From Candidatus Allofournierella merdigallinarum (lineage in GTDB: Bacteria > Bacillota > Clostridia > Oscillospirales > Ruminococcaceae): a stretch of DNA of 64,000 nt. The DNA lies in assembly GCA_019117205.1 (NCBI GenBank), contig DXAC01000015.1, positions 18,205-82,204 of the forward strand, in the 5' to 3' direction. Position numbers and translations under genes: made by a program. The notes below the pieces were generated by a model. The model ran no database searches. It saw only the letters and a list, made by a program, of their open reading frames with translations, and had not been told where the DNA came from. This document shows, piece after piece, positions 42,858 through 51,262 of this stretch (positions are counted from its first letter, which is position 1; each line of letters starts with the position of its first letter).

Positions 42858-43414
42858 TCCCCGTTTCCCTCCCCCAGCGGCTTTGCCATGTACAGCACAT
42901 CCGCATAGTTGCCGTCCGGGTACTTCATGTTCCGGGGCAGGGTGCCGCAAATTTCAAACCCCAGCTTTTTGTAAAGGGCGATGGCCCCGGCGTTCTGGGC
43001 GGCCACCTCCAGCTCCAGCTGTTCCAGGCCCTTTTGGCGGGCGATGGAGATGAGTTCTTCCAGCAGGGCGGCGCCGATGCCCTGCCCCGTGAATTTCTGG
43101 TAGAGGGCCACGGCGACCTGGGCCCGGTGGCGGGTGCGCACCGTGGAAAAGCCCATCAGCGAGGCGTTGCCCGCGTGCTCGCCGTCCCGGAAGGCCAGCA
43201 GCATCAAATTCACCGGCGACTCGTTCTGGCCCCGGATAAAGGCTTTTTCCTCCTCCACCGTCATGGTGACCTCCTCCGGCCCGCGGGCCAGCCACGGGGT
43301 CTCGCCGCAGGTGGTCTTGAGGTATTTCAAAAGCATCTCCGCGTCTTTTTCCTCCGCGCACCGCAGGGCAAGGGTGCGGCCGTTCAACTCGCGGGTGATA
43401 GGTGCAACGACCAT
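42854..43414 (-). CDS. GNAT family N-acetyltransferase
   Basis: 186 residues. The acetyl-CoA loop is QKFTGQGIGAALLEELISIA (Q-x-x-G-x-G/A), followed by LELEVAAQNAGAIALYKKLGF, the standard motif B. The form AVALYQKFTGQGIGAAL and final KYPDGNYADVLYMAK resemble RimJ/RimL-like and spermidine-type enzymes. It is translationally coupled to the VanR-like gene, so its product may belong to the same response (inference). Substrate unknown. AAAGGAGG is before the ATG. Confidence 0.9.
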   Translation of the reverse strand: MVVAPITRELNGRTLALRCAEEKDAEMLLKYLKTTCGETPWLARGPEEVTMTVEEEKAFIRGQNESPVNLMLLAFRDGEHAGNASLMGFSTVRTRHRAQVAVALYQKFTGQGIGAALLEELISIARQKGLEQLELEVAAQNAGAIALYKKLGFEICGTLPRNMKYPDGNYADVLYMAKPLGEGNGE

Positions 43415-43472
43415 TCGTCTTTCCTCCTTTTACGACTTCGGCCCCGGCCGAAAGCAGCCGGGGCCGGGCGTT

Positions 43473-44633
43473 TTATTTTGTCTTGGGCGCGTCGGGCAGG
43501 TACTTTTCCCGCTCCACGCCCTTTTCCCGCAGTTTGCGGCGGGTGGCGGTGCGAAGCAGGCTGTAAGCCACCGAACAGGCGGGGATCATCACCAGCATCC
43601 CCAGCACGCCCATGGTGCTGCCGCCCAGGGTGACCGCCATGAGCACCCAGATGCCCGGCAGCCCCACCGAGTTGCCCACCACCTTGGGATAGATCAGGTT
43701 GCCCTCGATCTGCTGGATGCAGAGGAACAGCACCACGAACCACACCGCCTGGATGGGGTTTTGCACCAGGATCAAAAAGGCACCCACAAAGCAGCCGATG
43801 AACGCCCCGAACACCGGGATCAGGGCGGTGACCGCCACCAGCACGCTGACCAGGGTGACGTAGGGCATCCGGCACAGCAGCATCCCCACCGCGAACAGGC
43901 CGCCCAGGATGCAGGCCTCCAGGCACTGGCCGGAGAGGAACTTGGAAAAGGTGCGGCTCGTGAGCCGGGCCACCTCCACCGCCTTTTCCGCCTTTTCGGC
44001 GGGGGCCCAGGCAAAGAGCAGCATCTTGGCCTGGCGGGTCAGCGTCTCCTTGCAGGCCAGCAGGTACAGCGCGAAGACCAGCCCGATGAAGAAGTTCACA
44101 AAGCTCATCACGATGCCGGTGGCGGCGGTGGCGGCGTCGCCCACCAGCGCGAAGCCCCCGTTTTTCACCCAGTCGGCGGCGGCGGACAGCGCCCCCTGCC
44201 AGTCGGTGATGAGGCTGGTGGAGACCCACTCCTGCAGCACCGGGTAGCGCACCATCATATCGGCCAGCCAGACCTGGGCGTCCGCCCAGAAATCCGGCAG
44301 CCGCGCGCCGATGCTGGCAATGGTGCGGGTGAGCTGTGGGATCACCAGCAGCAGCACCAGCGCCAGCACCGCCAGCACCGCCAGCAGCGTCAGGGCAAGG
44401 GCGGCCGGCCGGCGGAAGCGGGTGACCTTTTTGGGCAGTTTTTTCTCGATGGCGGCCATGGGCACGTTCAGGATAAAGGCCAGGCTGGCCCCCATCACAA
44501 AGGGGCTCGCCAGCCGCCAGACGCGGCCAAGCATACCGCCCACCACGGCGGGGTTGTGCAGCGCCCAAAACAGCACGATGCAAAAGCTCACCATGAGCAA
44601 TATGGTTCGGATGGTCTTTCTGTCCAGCTGCAT
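43473..44633 (-). CDS. AI-2E family transporter (PerM/YtvI-like)
   Basis: 386 residues with about eight membrane helices. The family's central long amphipathic region (SIGARLPDFWADAQVWL to LSAAADWVKNGG) is followed by the conserved C-terminal helices ALIPVFGAFIGCFVGAFL and QIEGNLIYPKVVGNSVGLP, the latter near-invariant in this family. Members are membrane transporters, some Na+/H+ antiporters; a role in AI-2 export is not general. I start at ATG 44633 (MQLDRKTIRT) with GAGGG upstream. It has its own promoter. Confidence 0.9.
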   Translation of the reverse strand: MQLDRKTIRTILLMVSFCIVLFWALHNPAVVGGMLGRVWRLASPFVMGASLAFILNVPMAAIEKKLPKKVTRFRRPAALALTLLAVLAVLALVLLLVIPQLTRTIASIGARLPDFWADAQVWLADMMVRYPVLQEWVSTSLITDWQGALSAAADWVKNGGFALVGDAATAATGIVMSFVNFFIGLVFALYLLACKETLTRQAKMLLFAWAPAEKAEKAVEVARLTSRTFSKFLSGQCLEACILGGLFAVGMLLCRMPYVTLVSVLVAVTALIPVFGAFIGCFVGAFLILVQNPIQAVWFVVLFLCIQQIEGNLIYPKVVGNSVGLPGIWVLMAVTLGGSTMGVLGMLVMIPACSVAYSLLRTATRRKLREKGVEREKYLPDAPKTK

Positions 44634-44685
44634 AAACCGGCCCTCACTTTTTCTTGTCTGCCGCCTTTCGTCAAGGCTTTCTCCT

Positions 44686-44714
44686 ATTGTATCCCGCTTT
44701 TGCCTTTCGCGCAA
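44686..44714 (-). promoter_or_regulatory. Promoter of the AI-2E family gene
   Basis: On the minus strand TTGCGC (44709-44714), 17 bases, TACAAT (44686-44691). It overlaps the stop-codon region of the upstream GH25 gene neighbourhood. Confidence 0.6.
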
Positions 44715-44723
44715 GGGCCTGGT

Positions 44724-45692
44724 TCATTGCTCCAGCTCCGCCAGCAGCCAGTCCAGGCTTTGGCGGGTGAGCTCCAGCTTGGCCTGAGCCTGCTCCAGCT
44801 GGGCGCGGATCGCCTCGCAGTCGCCTCCGTCGGCGGCGGCAAGGCCGGTGGCGCCCGCCTGCAGCGGCGCCCAGTACTCGCCGCCCCCATAGAGGAACTG
44901 CGCCCACACCGCCCCGTTCCACGCCCCGTCGGTGACCGCCAGCGCCGGGTAGCGCCCGGCCTCCAGGGTGCCGGCCAGGGCGGTGGTCTCGGGGGCGTAG
45001 TAGTACAGCGCCCCGCTTTGATAGACCACCAGCTCGGTGCCGGTGAGCGGCAGGGTGGCCGGGCCCTGGCCGTAACCGTTCTTGCCCGCCGCCCGGATCA
45101 GGGGCAGAAAGTCCTTGTAGCTGTAATTCAGGTCCACGTTGCCGGAGATGCCGTTCACCCGGCCGGTGCTGGAATACTGCCAGATGGCATAGTCTCCCTG
45201 GTAGCCCACATAGCCCCGGTAGTCGGCGATCCACAAAGGGTAGGCCGCCAGCTGGGCCGGGTTCAGGTAGTTCTGGATGAAATTGGTGTAGGTGTAGTAG
45301 CCCGGGTACCAGCCCTTTTGGTCCAGGATGTCCATGGCAAAGCGCACCAGCCGGGTAAGCTCGGCGCGCCCCAGGCTTTGCAGGCTGGAGGCCTCCACGT
45401 CCACGAACACCGGGTACTCCAGCTTGAGGCCCTCCAGCGCCGCCAGCACCACATCCAGCTCGTTGATCACCGCGTCCTCGGTGCGGGCGTAGGTGTAGTA
45501 GTAGACCCCCACCCGCAGCCCCGCCGCTTTCGCGTCGGCGATGTTCTTTTCAAAATAGGGGTCCACATACACCCCGCCGCTGTTCGAGGACGCCGCCCGC
45601 ACGATGGCGAACTGCTTGCCCGCCGCCACCTGCTGCCAGTCGATGATCCCCTGGTAACGGGACACGTCGATGCCCGTCTGATAGATCTCCAT
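44724..45692 (-). CDS. Glycoside hydrolase family 25 muramidase without signal peptide
   Basis: 322 residues. The N-terminal GH25 barrel (1-200) shows QTGIDVSRYQGIIDWQQV, VGVYYYTYARTED, YPVFVDVEASS with the catalytic D-x-E, PLWIADYRGYVG and SGNVDLNYSYKDF, all diagnostic for N-acetylmuramidases. A second module (about 215-285) is rich in aromatic and glycine residues, SH3-like in style, and a coiled-coil tail (AQLEQAQAKLELTRQSL) ends the protein. There is no signal peptide or membrane segment, as in phage endolysins, yet no phage genes surround it. GAGGGGGG precedes ATG 45692. Confidence 0.9.
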   Translation of the reverse strand: MEIYQTGIDVSRYQGIIDWQQVAAGKQFAIVRAASSNSGGVYVDPYFEKNIADAKAAGLRVGVYYYTYARTEDAVINELDVVLAALEGLKLEYPVFVDVEASSLQSLGRAELTRLVRFAMDILDQKGWYPGYYTYTNFIQNYLNPAQLAAYPLWIADYRGYVGYQGDYAIWQYSSTGRVNGISGNVDLNYSYKDFLPLIRAAGKNGYGQGPATLPLTGTELVVYQSGALYYYAPETTALAGTLEAGRYPALAVTDGAWNGAVWAQFLYGGGEYWAPLQAGATGLAAADGGDCEAIRAQLEQAQAKLELTRQSLDWLLAELEQ

Positions 45693-45755
45693 AGCGATCC
45701 CCCCTCTTTGCCATGGTATGCAAAAAGGGGGGAGGTTGGTTCATATCCGAAAGGC

Positions 45756-46478
45756 TCACACCACCAGGCCGCCGTTGACCCCCAGCACCTGGCCGGTGAT
45801 GTAGCCCGCGCCGTCGCCGGCCAGGAACACCAGCGCGTCGGCCACCTGGCCGGGGGTGCCCAGGGCGCCCAGGGGGATCTCCCCCGCCAGGGCCGCCCTG
45901 TCGTCGGCGGAAAAGCCGGCCATCATGTCGGTGTCGATGACGCCGGGGGCCACGCAGTTCACGGTGATGCCGCTGGGCCCCTCTTCCTTTGCCAGGGCCC
46001 GGGTCAGGCCGATGAGGCCCGCCTTGGCGGCGGAGTAGGCCGCCTCGCAGCTGCCCCCCACCTGGCCCCACATGGAGCTCACGGTGAGGATGCGCCCCCA
46101 TTTTTGCCGGATCATATGGGGCAGCGCCCGCCGGCAGCAGTAGAACGCGCCGGAAAGGTGTACGTCCAGCATCCGCCGCCACTCCCCGTCGGTGACGTCG
46201 GTAAAGAGCTTCTGGGCGGCGAAACCGGCGTTGCACACCAGCACGTCCACCCCGCCGAACGCCTCTTCCGCGGCGTCGAACATCGCCTGCACCTGGGCGG
46301 GGTCCGCCACGTCCGCCCCCACCGCCAGCGCCCGGCCGGGCCAGCGGGCGGCCAGGGCCTGGGCCTTTTCGGCGCTGTGCAGGTAGTTGAGCACCACTTG
46401 ATACCCCGCCTGGGCGAAGCGTTCCGCCGCGGCGGCCCCGATGCCCCGGGACGCGCCGGTGATGAGTACCGTTTTCAT
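45756..46478 (-). CDS. fabG: 3-oxoacyl-ACP reductase-like SDR, FabG family
   Basis: 240 residues of classical SDR type. VLITGASRGIGAAAAERFA is the T-G-x3-G-I-G cofactor site, LVCNAGFAAQK the N-A-G motif, and SSMWGQVGGSCEAAYSAAKA carries the catalytic Ser, Tyr and Lys. NCVAPGVIDTDMMAGF and GQVLGVNGGLVV complete the FabG pattern. It is not in a fatty-acid cluster, so it may be an auxiliary reductase; the symbol is a family assignment. It overlaps tadA (ATGA). Confidence 0.88.
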   Translation of the reverse strand: MKTVLITGASRGIGAAAAERFAQAGYQVVLNYLHSAEKAQALAARWPGRALAVGADVADPAQVQAMFDAAEEAFGGVDVLVCNAGFAAQKLFTDVTDGEWRRMLDVHLSGAFYCCRRALPHMIRQKWGRILTVSSMWGQVGGSCEAAYSAAKAGLIGLTRALAKEEGPSGITVNCVAPGVIDTDMMAGFSADDRAALAGEIPLGALGTPGQVADALVFLAGDGAGYITGQVLGVNGGLVV

Positions 46479-46939
46479 CCGTTTCCCTCCCGCTTTTTCC
46501 GCAGCGCGGCGAAGAAGTCTTTCAGCAGCCGGGCGCACTCCTCCCCCCGCACGCCGCCCTCCACCCGGGGATGGTGGTTGAACGGCAGCGCGAACAGGTC
46601 GGTCACCGAGCCGCAGCAGCCGGCTTTGGGGTCCGCCGCGCCGTAGACCACCCGCCGGATGCGGCTGTTGATGATGGCCCCGCTGCACATGGGGCAGGGC
46701 TCCAGGGTGACAAACAGCTCGCACTGCCACAGCCGCCAGCCCCCCAGGGCCTTGCAGGCGGCGTCGATGGCCAGCAGCTCCGCGTGGTGGGTGGCGTTTT
46801 TGCCGCTCTCCCGGGTGTTGCAGGCCAGAGCCACCGGCTCGCCGTCCTTTGCCACCACCGCCCCCACCGGCACCTCGCCCAGGGCGGCGGCCTTTTTCGC
46901 CTGCTCGATGGCAAGACCCATCAGTTGTTCGTCGGTCAT
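46475..46939 (-). CDS. tadA: tRNA-specific adenosine deaminase
   Basis: 154 residues. Deaminates A34 of tRNA-Arg(ACG) to inosine. THHAELLAIDAACKALGGWR contains the zinc histidine and catalytic glutamate (H-A-E), TLEPCPMCSGAIINSRI the two zinc cysteines, and VYGAADPKAGCCGSVTDLF the TadA-specific downstream segment. ATG 46939 follows GGGAGAACGGT. Coupled to fabG downstream and 13 bases after the CPBP gene. Confidence 0.95.
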   Translation of the reverse strand: MTDEQLMGLAIEQAKKAAALGEVPVGAVVAKDGEPVALACNTRESGKNATHHAELLAIDAACKALGGWRLWQCELFVTLEPCPMCSGAIINSRIRRVVYGAADPKAGCCGSVTDLFALPFNHHPRVEGGVRGEECARLLKDFFAALRKKREGNG

Positions 46940-46952
46940 ACCGTTCTCCCTT

Positions 46953-47870
46953 TCAGCGCCCGAAAGTCTGCCACAGGTCGCAGGCAAGCGCCAGCGCCGC
47001 CGCCGTCAGATACCCGGGGCTGCGAAGCGCCCCCAGGCCCTGCACGGCCTTGCGCCGCCACTGGGCGGGGCGAAGCTGGCCGGTCCGCAGCCGGCCCAGC
47101 AGGGCCAGCGCCACCAGCGGCGGCAGGAACAGGAATATGTAGTAGGCGATGCGCCCGCTTCCGTACTGGGCGTCGTACTGGCCCAGAAAGGCCAGGGTGT
47201 TGTTATAGAGATGAAAGACCATGCCCGGCACAAGGCTGCCGGACACCTCGGCGCACAGGCCCAGCGCCAGCCCGCCGAACAGCGCGGCCACGCAGGCGGG
47301 CAGCCGCCCGTGGAGCAGGGCGAAGAGCACCGCCGGCCCCGCCACCGCGGCCCCCAGGCCGAACGGGCGCAGCCAGCCCTGCAAAAGGCCCCGGAAGAGC
47401 AGCTCCTCCCCCGCCGCCGGCACCAGGCACACCGCCAGCCAGGCCGCCGCCAGCGCCAGGCCGCCGGCGGGCAGCTCCATGGGGGCGGAGGAAGCCCCCG
47501 GCCCCGCCAGCGCCCCTGCCAGCAGGTTGCCGGCCAGCATCATGACCCAGAAGACCACAAACAGCCGCGGCCAGCTGCGCCCGCCCCGATGCACCGGCAC
47601 AGGCGGCTGGGGGGCGATGAGCAGCAGCAGAAAGGGGCAGACCAGGGCCGCGGCGGCCACCGCCCCCCGCAGCAGGGTGGCGGCCAGCAGGCCGGTGCCC
47701 ACAGGGTTGGAGAGGCTGGCCCCCGGCACCCGCAGGGCCAGCAGCGCCCCCGCCAGCAGGGTAAGGCCTGTCCGGGCCACAAGATAGCACAGGGCCGCGC
47801 AGCCGCACAGGGTGGCCGCCCGGTTCATGGCGGCGGTCTTCGCCGCGCCGGCGGGGGCCTCATTCCGCAT
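46953..47870 (-). CDS. CPBP family intramembrane glutamic endopeptidase
   Basis: 305 residues with about eight hydrophobic segments. AAGEELLFRGLLQGWLRPFG holds the E-E-x3-R motif 1, PAVLFALLHGRLPACVAALF the F-x3-H motif 2, and GMVFHLYNNTLAF the C-terminal H-x3-N motif, so the Abi/CAAX-protease active site is intact. The start overlaps the upstream DUF308 gene by 11 bases. Substrate unknown; Gram-positive members act in signalling, bacteriocin immunity or protein processing. Confidence 0.92.
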   Translation of the reverse strand: MRNEAPAGAAKTAAMNRAATLCGCAALCYLVARTGLTLLAGALLALRVPGASLSNPVGTGLLAATLLRGAVAAAALVCPFLLLLIAPQPPVPVHRGGRSWPRLFVVFWVMMLAGNLLAGALAGPGASSAPMELPAGGLALAAAWLAVCLVPAAGEELLFRGLLQGWLRPFGLGAAVAGPAVLFALLHGRLPACVAALFGGLALGLCAEVSGSLVPGMVFHLYNNTLAFLGQYDAQYGSGRIAYYIFLFLPPLVALALLGRLRTGQLRPAQWRRKAVQGLGALRSPGYLTAAALALACDLWQTFGR

Positions 47871-48480
47871 CGTCCGCCCCCTCCTGCCCGGCGTCGGGCA
47901 GGCCCGCCAGCTTGTCCAGCTGCCGGGCGGCGTCCCGGGCGGTGCGCTCCAGCCCCCGCACCAGCACAGCGGCGTACACCGTGCCCACCAGGCTCACCGC
48001 GCCCTCCACCAGCAGCACAAGACCGATGGCCATCACCAGCAGCTCCACCGTTTTAAAGGGATTGGCCACCATGAGCACCCCCAGCACGGCGGACAGGCCC
48101 GCCAGCACCAGGAAGCTCCACCAGTTGCGGTAGCCCATGGCCCGCAGTTCCAGCGCCGAGCGCAGGCGCACCACCCCGTCCACGATGACATACAGCCCCA
48201 CCAGCAGCGGCAGCACCGACACCACCGTGTCCGGCTTCATCAGCAAAAACGCCCCCAGGGAGGCGGCCGCCACCCCGAAGACCAGGGAAAAGTAGTCGAA
48301 GAACGCCCGCTCCCCGGCGCGCAGGTAGCTCCAGACGCTGAGCAGCCCCTTGACCAGGATGACCCCGCCGAACAGGTAGCATACCACCCGCAGGGACACC
48401 TCCGGCCAGAGCAGCAGCGCCAGCCCCAGCAGCATAAATACCAGGGCAAAGGCGGCGAAACTTGTTTTCATATACTTCAT
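47860..48480 (-). CDS. DUF308/HdeD-like membrane protein
   Basis: 206 residues with six hydrophobic helices arranged as three repeated pairs, for example FALVFMLLGLALLLWPEVSL, LVFGVAAASLGAFLLMKPDT and LVLAGLSAVLGVLMVANPF. Each pair ends in a short P-x-x-x turn; this threefold repeat is the HdeD/DUF308 pattern. The C-terminal tail is acidic and charged. ATG 48480 has GGAGGG nine bases upstream. First gene of a run with the CPBP protease, tadA, fabG and GH25. Confidence 0.88.
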   Translation of the reverse strand: MKYMKTSFAAFALVFMLLGLALLLWPEVSLRVVCYLFGGVILVKGLLSVWSYLRAGERAFFDYFSLVFGVAAASLGAFLLMKPDTVVSVLPLLVGLYVIVDGVVRLRSALELRAMGYRNWWSFLVLAGLSAVLGVLMVANPFKTVELLVMAIGLVLLVEGAVSLVGTVYAAVLVRGLERTARDAARQLDKLAGLPDAGQEGADDAE

Positions 48481-48555
48481 TGCACAGATCCCTCCCGTGG
48501 TGGCGCGCCCGGGCCCGAAGACCCGGGCGTGCCCCGCAATGGTCCACTGTGTATT

Positions 48556-48567
48556 AGTATACCACAA
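48556..48567 (-). promoter_or_regulatory. Extended -10 promoter of the DUF308-CPBP-tadA-fabG run
   Basis: Minus-strand TTGTGGTATACT: TATACT with an upstream TGG extended -10. The -35 (TCGGCA) is weak. Confidence 0.45.
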
Positions 48568-48603
48568 TTTTCCCCGTTTGCCGATGGTCGCCGGGCACTT
48601 TCT

Positions 48604-48912
48604 TCACCGCACCAGCGGCCCGGCCCAGCCCTCGACGCCGCCGATGTTCTCCGTCCGCCAGCCCATGCGGCGCAGCGCGGCGCAGGCCTTGGCGCTGCGG
48701 GCCCCCGCCTGGCAGTAGACGAACAGGGCCGCCCCGGCGGGAAAGTCCGCCGCCGCCAGCCGGCTCAGGGGCAGATTGACGCTGCCGGCCAGGTGACCCG
48801 CCGCGTATTCCGCTTCTTCCCGCACGTCCACCAGCACCCCGCCGGGGGTGGCCGCCAGTTTCTCCAGGCCCTTTTCCAGCAGCGCGCCGGGGCCTGTGCT
48901 GTGTTTTTGCAT
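48604..48912 (-). CDS. Rhodanese-like domain protein
   Basis: 102 residues, a single cytoplasmic rhodanese domain. GVLVDVREEAEYAAGHLAGS is the CH2A-type motif, VNLPLSRL follows, and LFVYCQAGARSAKACAAL holds the persulfide-forming cysteine with its arginine-bearing loop. GIGGVEGW-like NIGGVEGWAGP ends it. ATG 48912 has AAAGGAGG. A sulfur-transfer role is likely, partner unknown. Confidence 0.9.
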   Translation of the reverse strand: MQKHSTGPGALLEKGLEKLAATPGGVLVDVREEAEYAAGHLAGSVNLPLSRLAAADFPAGAALFVYCQAGARSAKACAALRRMGWRTENIGGVEGWAGPLVR

Positions 48913-49009
48913 TTGCAGTTTCCTCCTTTCGTGTTGCCGTTTCTTCAGTATATGCGCCCCGGCGCCGGCACGGACCCGCCGGCGACAAAAGCCGCCGGGC
49001 CCCACACGC

Positions 49010-49038
49010 AAAAAGGGCGGCCCTTTGCAGGGCCGCCC
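49010..49038 (-). terminator. Rho-independent terminator of htpG
   Basis: 10-base GC stem (49015-49024 with 49029-49038) followed on the minus strand by TTTTT (49010-49014). A second, AT-rich hairpin lies between it and the htpG stop codon around 49055-49075. Confidence 0.85.
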
Positions 49039-49099
49039 CGTTAGCCGGGGTGCCGTAAGAAAACGGTTTTCTTATGCCAACCCGGCTTTTGGGCGCCGC

Positions 49100-51016
49100 T
49101 TATTTCATCAATTCGCACACCGCCTGGGCGTAGGCCACAGGGTCCTCGATGGGCAGCCCCTCAATGAGCAGGGCCTGGTCGTAGAGGATGCGGGCGTATT
49201 TCGCCAGCGTGTCGGTCTCGCCCTTTTCCTGCAGGCCTTGCAGGGTGGCAAAGACGGGATGGTCGGCGTTGATCTCCAGCACTTTCTGGCTCTTGGGCGC
49301 GCTTTCGGCCCCGGGCATGGCGGAGAGCACCTTTTCCATCTCCAACGACAGGGGCCCCTCGCTGGCAAGGCACACCGGATGGCTCTTCAGCCGGGTGGAC
49401 AGGCGCACCGCCTCCACCTTGCCCGCCAGCGCCTCTTTCATGGCGTCCAGCAGGGGCTTGTTGGCCTCGGTCTTCTCCTCGGCGGCTTTCTTCTCCTCGT
49501 CGCTCTCCAGGCCCAGATCGCCGGCGGAGACGTTCTTGAATTCTTTCGCCGCGTCTTTCTCGCCGTAGCTGCGGAGCATCTGCAGGCAGAACTCGTCCAC
49601 GTCCTCGGTGAGCAGCAGCACGTCGCAGCCCTTTTCCAGCACCAGCTCGGCGGCGGGCAGCTTCGCCAGCCGGTCGGCCGAGTCGCCGGCGGCGTAGTAG
49701 ATGTACTTCTGGCCCTCGGTCATCTTCTCCAGGTACTCCGCCAGGGTGACCATCTTCTTCTCCCTGGCGCTGTAAAACAGCAGCAGGTCTTTGAGCTGGT
49801 CGGCGTGCATACCGTAGTCGGCGTAGCAGCCGTATTTCAGCTGGCGGCCGAAGTTTTTGAAGAACGCCTCGTACTTCTCCCGCTCGCCGGTTTTCATGGC
49901 GTTCAGCTCGTTTTTGATCTTCTTTTCCAGGCTCGTGCGGATGAGCTTGAGCCGGCCGTCCTGCTGGAGCATCTCCCGGCTGATGTTCAGGCTGAGGTCC
50001 TGGCTGTCCACCACGCCCTTGACGAAGCTGAAGTGGTCGGGCAAAAGGTCCGCGCACTTTTCCATGATCAGCACGCCGCTGGCGTACAGCTGCAGGCCCT
50101 TTTCATACTCCCGGGTGTAGTAGTCGTAGGGCGCCCGGCCGGGGATGAACAGCAGGGCGTTGTAGGTGGCGGTGCCCTCGGTGCGGCTCAGGATGACCCG
50201 GGCGGGGTCGGTGAAGTCGTAGAACTTGTCCTTGTAGAACTGGGCGTACTCCTCGTCGGTGACCTCCCCCTTGGCCCGCTTCCACAGGGGCACCATGCTG
50301 TTCAGCGTCTCCAGCTCGGTGTAGGTCTCGTACTCGGGGGTGTAATCCTCGCCGGCGTCGGCGGGCTTTTCTTTCTGGCGGGTCTTCTCCCGGTACATCT
50401 GGATGGGATAGCGCACATAGTCGCTGTACTTCTTGACGATGCCCACCAGGGTGTACTCGTCCAAAAAGCGGTCGTAGTCCTCCTTGTCGTCTTTCTCCTT
50501 GATGACCAGGATCACCTGCGTGCCCACCTCGGGCTTGTCCGCCTCGGTGATGGTGTAGCCCTCGGCGCCCTTGCTCTCCCACTTCCAGGCGGTGTCGCTG
50601 CCAAAGGCCCGGCTGATCACCGTGACCCGGCTGGCCACCATGAAAGCGGAATAAAAGCCCACACCGAACTGGCCGATGATGTCGATGTCCTCGGCCTTGT
50701 TCTCGGCCTTGAAGTCGAAGCTGCCGCTGCGGGCGATGGTGCCCAGGTTCTTTTCCAGCTCCTCCTTGGTCATGCCGATGCCGTTGTCCGACAGGGTGAT
50801 GGTGCGGTTTTCCTTGTCCAGCGTCAGGTGGATCTTGTAGTCCTCCTTGCGGCTGGGCACCGTGTGGTCGGTGAGGCTTTTGAAATAGAGCTTGTCGATG
50901 GCGTCGCTGGCGTTGCTGATGAGCTCCCGCAGAAAGATCTCCTTGTTGGAGTAGATGCTGTTGATCATCAGGTCCAGCAGCTTTTTGCTCTCGGCCTTGA
51001 ACTGTTTTACTGCCAT
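49100..51016 (-). CDS. htpG: Molecular chaperone HtpG (Hsp90)
   Basis: 638 residues. The ATP-binding GHKL domain has YSNKEIFLRELISNASDAID, DNGIGMTKEELEKNLGTIARS and GQFGVGFYSAFMVA. The middle domain contains GVVDSQDLSLNISREMLQQ, with the ATP-contacting arginine, and the C-terminal dimer domain follows (LFYSAREKKMVTLAEYLEKM). Full length. AAAGGGAGCG precedes the ATG. Its promoter carries a perfect CIRCE element, so HrcA repression and heat induction are expected. Confidence 0.97.
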   Translation of the reverse strand: MAVKQFKAESKKLLDLMINSIYSNKEIFLRELISNASDAIDKLYFKSLTDHTVPSRKEDYKIHLTLDKENRTITLSDNGIGMTKEELEKNLGTIARSGSFDFKAENKAEDIDIIGQFGVGFYSAFMVASRVTVISRAFGSDTAWKWESKGAEGYTITEADKPEVGTQVILVIKEKDDKEDYDRFLDEYTLVGIVKKYSDYVRYPIQMYREKTRQKEKPADAGEDYTPEYETYTELETLNSMVPLWKRAKGEVTDEEYAQFYKDKFYDFTDPARVILSRTEGTATYNALLFIPGRAPYDYYTREYEKGLQLYASGVLIMEKCADLLPDHFSFVKGVVDSQDLSLNISREMLQQDGRLKLIRTSLEKKIKNELNAMKTGEREKYEAFFKNFGRQLKYGCYADYGMHADQLKDLLLFYSAREKKMVTLAEYLEKMTEGQKYIYYAAGDSADRLAKLPAAELVLEKGCDVLLLTEDVDEFCLQMLRSYGEKDAAKEFKNVSAGDLGLESDEEKKAAEEKTEANKPLLDAMKEALAGKVEAVRLSTRLKSHPVCLASEGPLSLEMEKVLSAMPGAESAPKSQKVLEINADHPVFATLQGLQEKGETDTLAKYARILYDQALLIEGLPIEDPVAYAQAVCELMK

Positions 51017-51058
51017 GTGTGTTCGCTCCCTTTATATCAAAATCTTACGAGACAAGTT

Positions 51059-51085
51059 TTAGCACTCTATATCAACGAGTGCTAA
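51059..51085. promoter_or_regulatory. CIRCE operator (HrcA binding site) upstream of htpG
   Basis: Perfect inverted repeat TTAGCACTC-N9-GAGTGCTAA, identical to the CIRCE consensus. It begins just downstream of the htpG -10 box, where HrcA binding would block transcription. Confidence 0.96.
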
Positions 51086-51088
51086 TTA

Positions 51089-51117
51089 ACTATACCGCGT
51101 TTTGCACAAAAAAGCAA
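51089..51117 (-). promoter_or_regulatory. Promoter of htpG
   Basis: On the minus strand TTGCTT (51112-51117), 17 bases, TATAGT (51089-51094), with CIRCE covering the expected start site. Confidence 0.85.
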
Positions 51118-51234
51118 GGGGTTTCACACAAAATTTAAAATCCGTTCAAATACAGGGCCGCCGCGCCCGCGGGGGGCGGCCCCGCCCGGCAAAACAGCCC
51201 CCCCGGCAAAGGCAGGGCGCGGGCGGCTGCCAAT

Positions 51235-51262
51235 GAAAAAACCGGGCTGATGATCAGCCCGG
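51235..51262 (-). terminator. Terminator of the XRE/membrane-protein operon
   Basis: 9-base stem, 3-base loop (51242-51262), then TTTTTT on the minus strand. The XRE stop codon lies inside the hairpin. Confidence 0.92.

Noticed and set aside
43439..43466. GC hairpin between the GNAT and AI-2E genes as a terminator
   Set aside because: The 10-base stem is good but no T run follows on either strand, so termination is uncertain and I did not list it.
43134..46646. 1,170-codon open frame on the plus strand
   Set aside because: It runs antisense across a GNAT, a transporter, a GH25 and a FabG gene, all with intact motifs on the minus strand, and its translation is low-complexity His/Gly/Gln/Arg.
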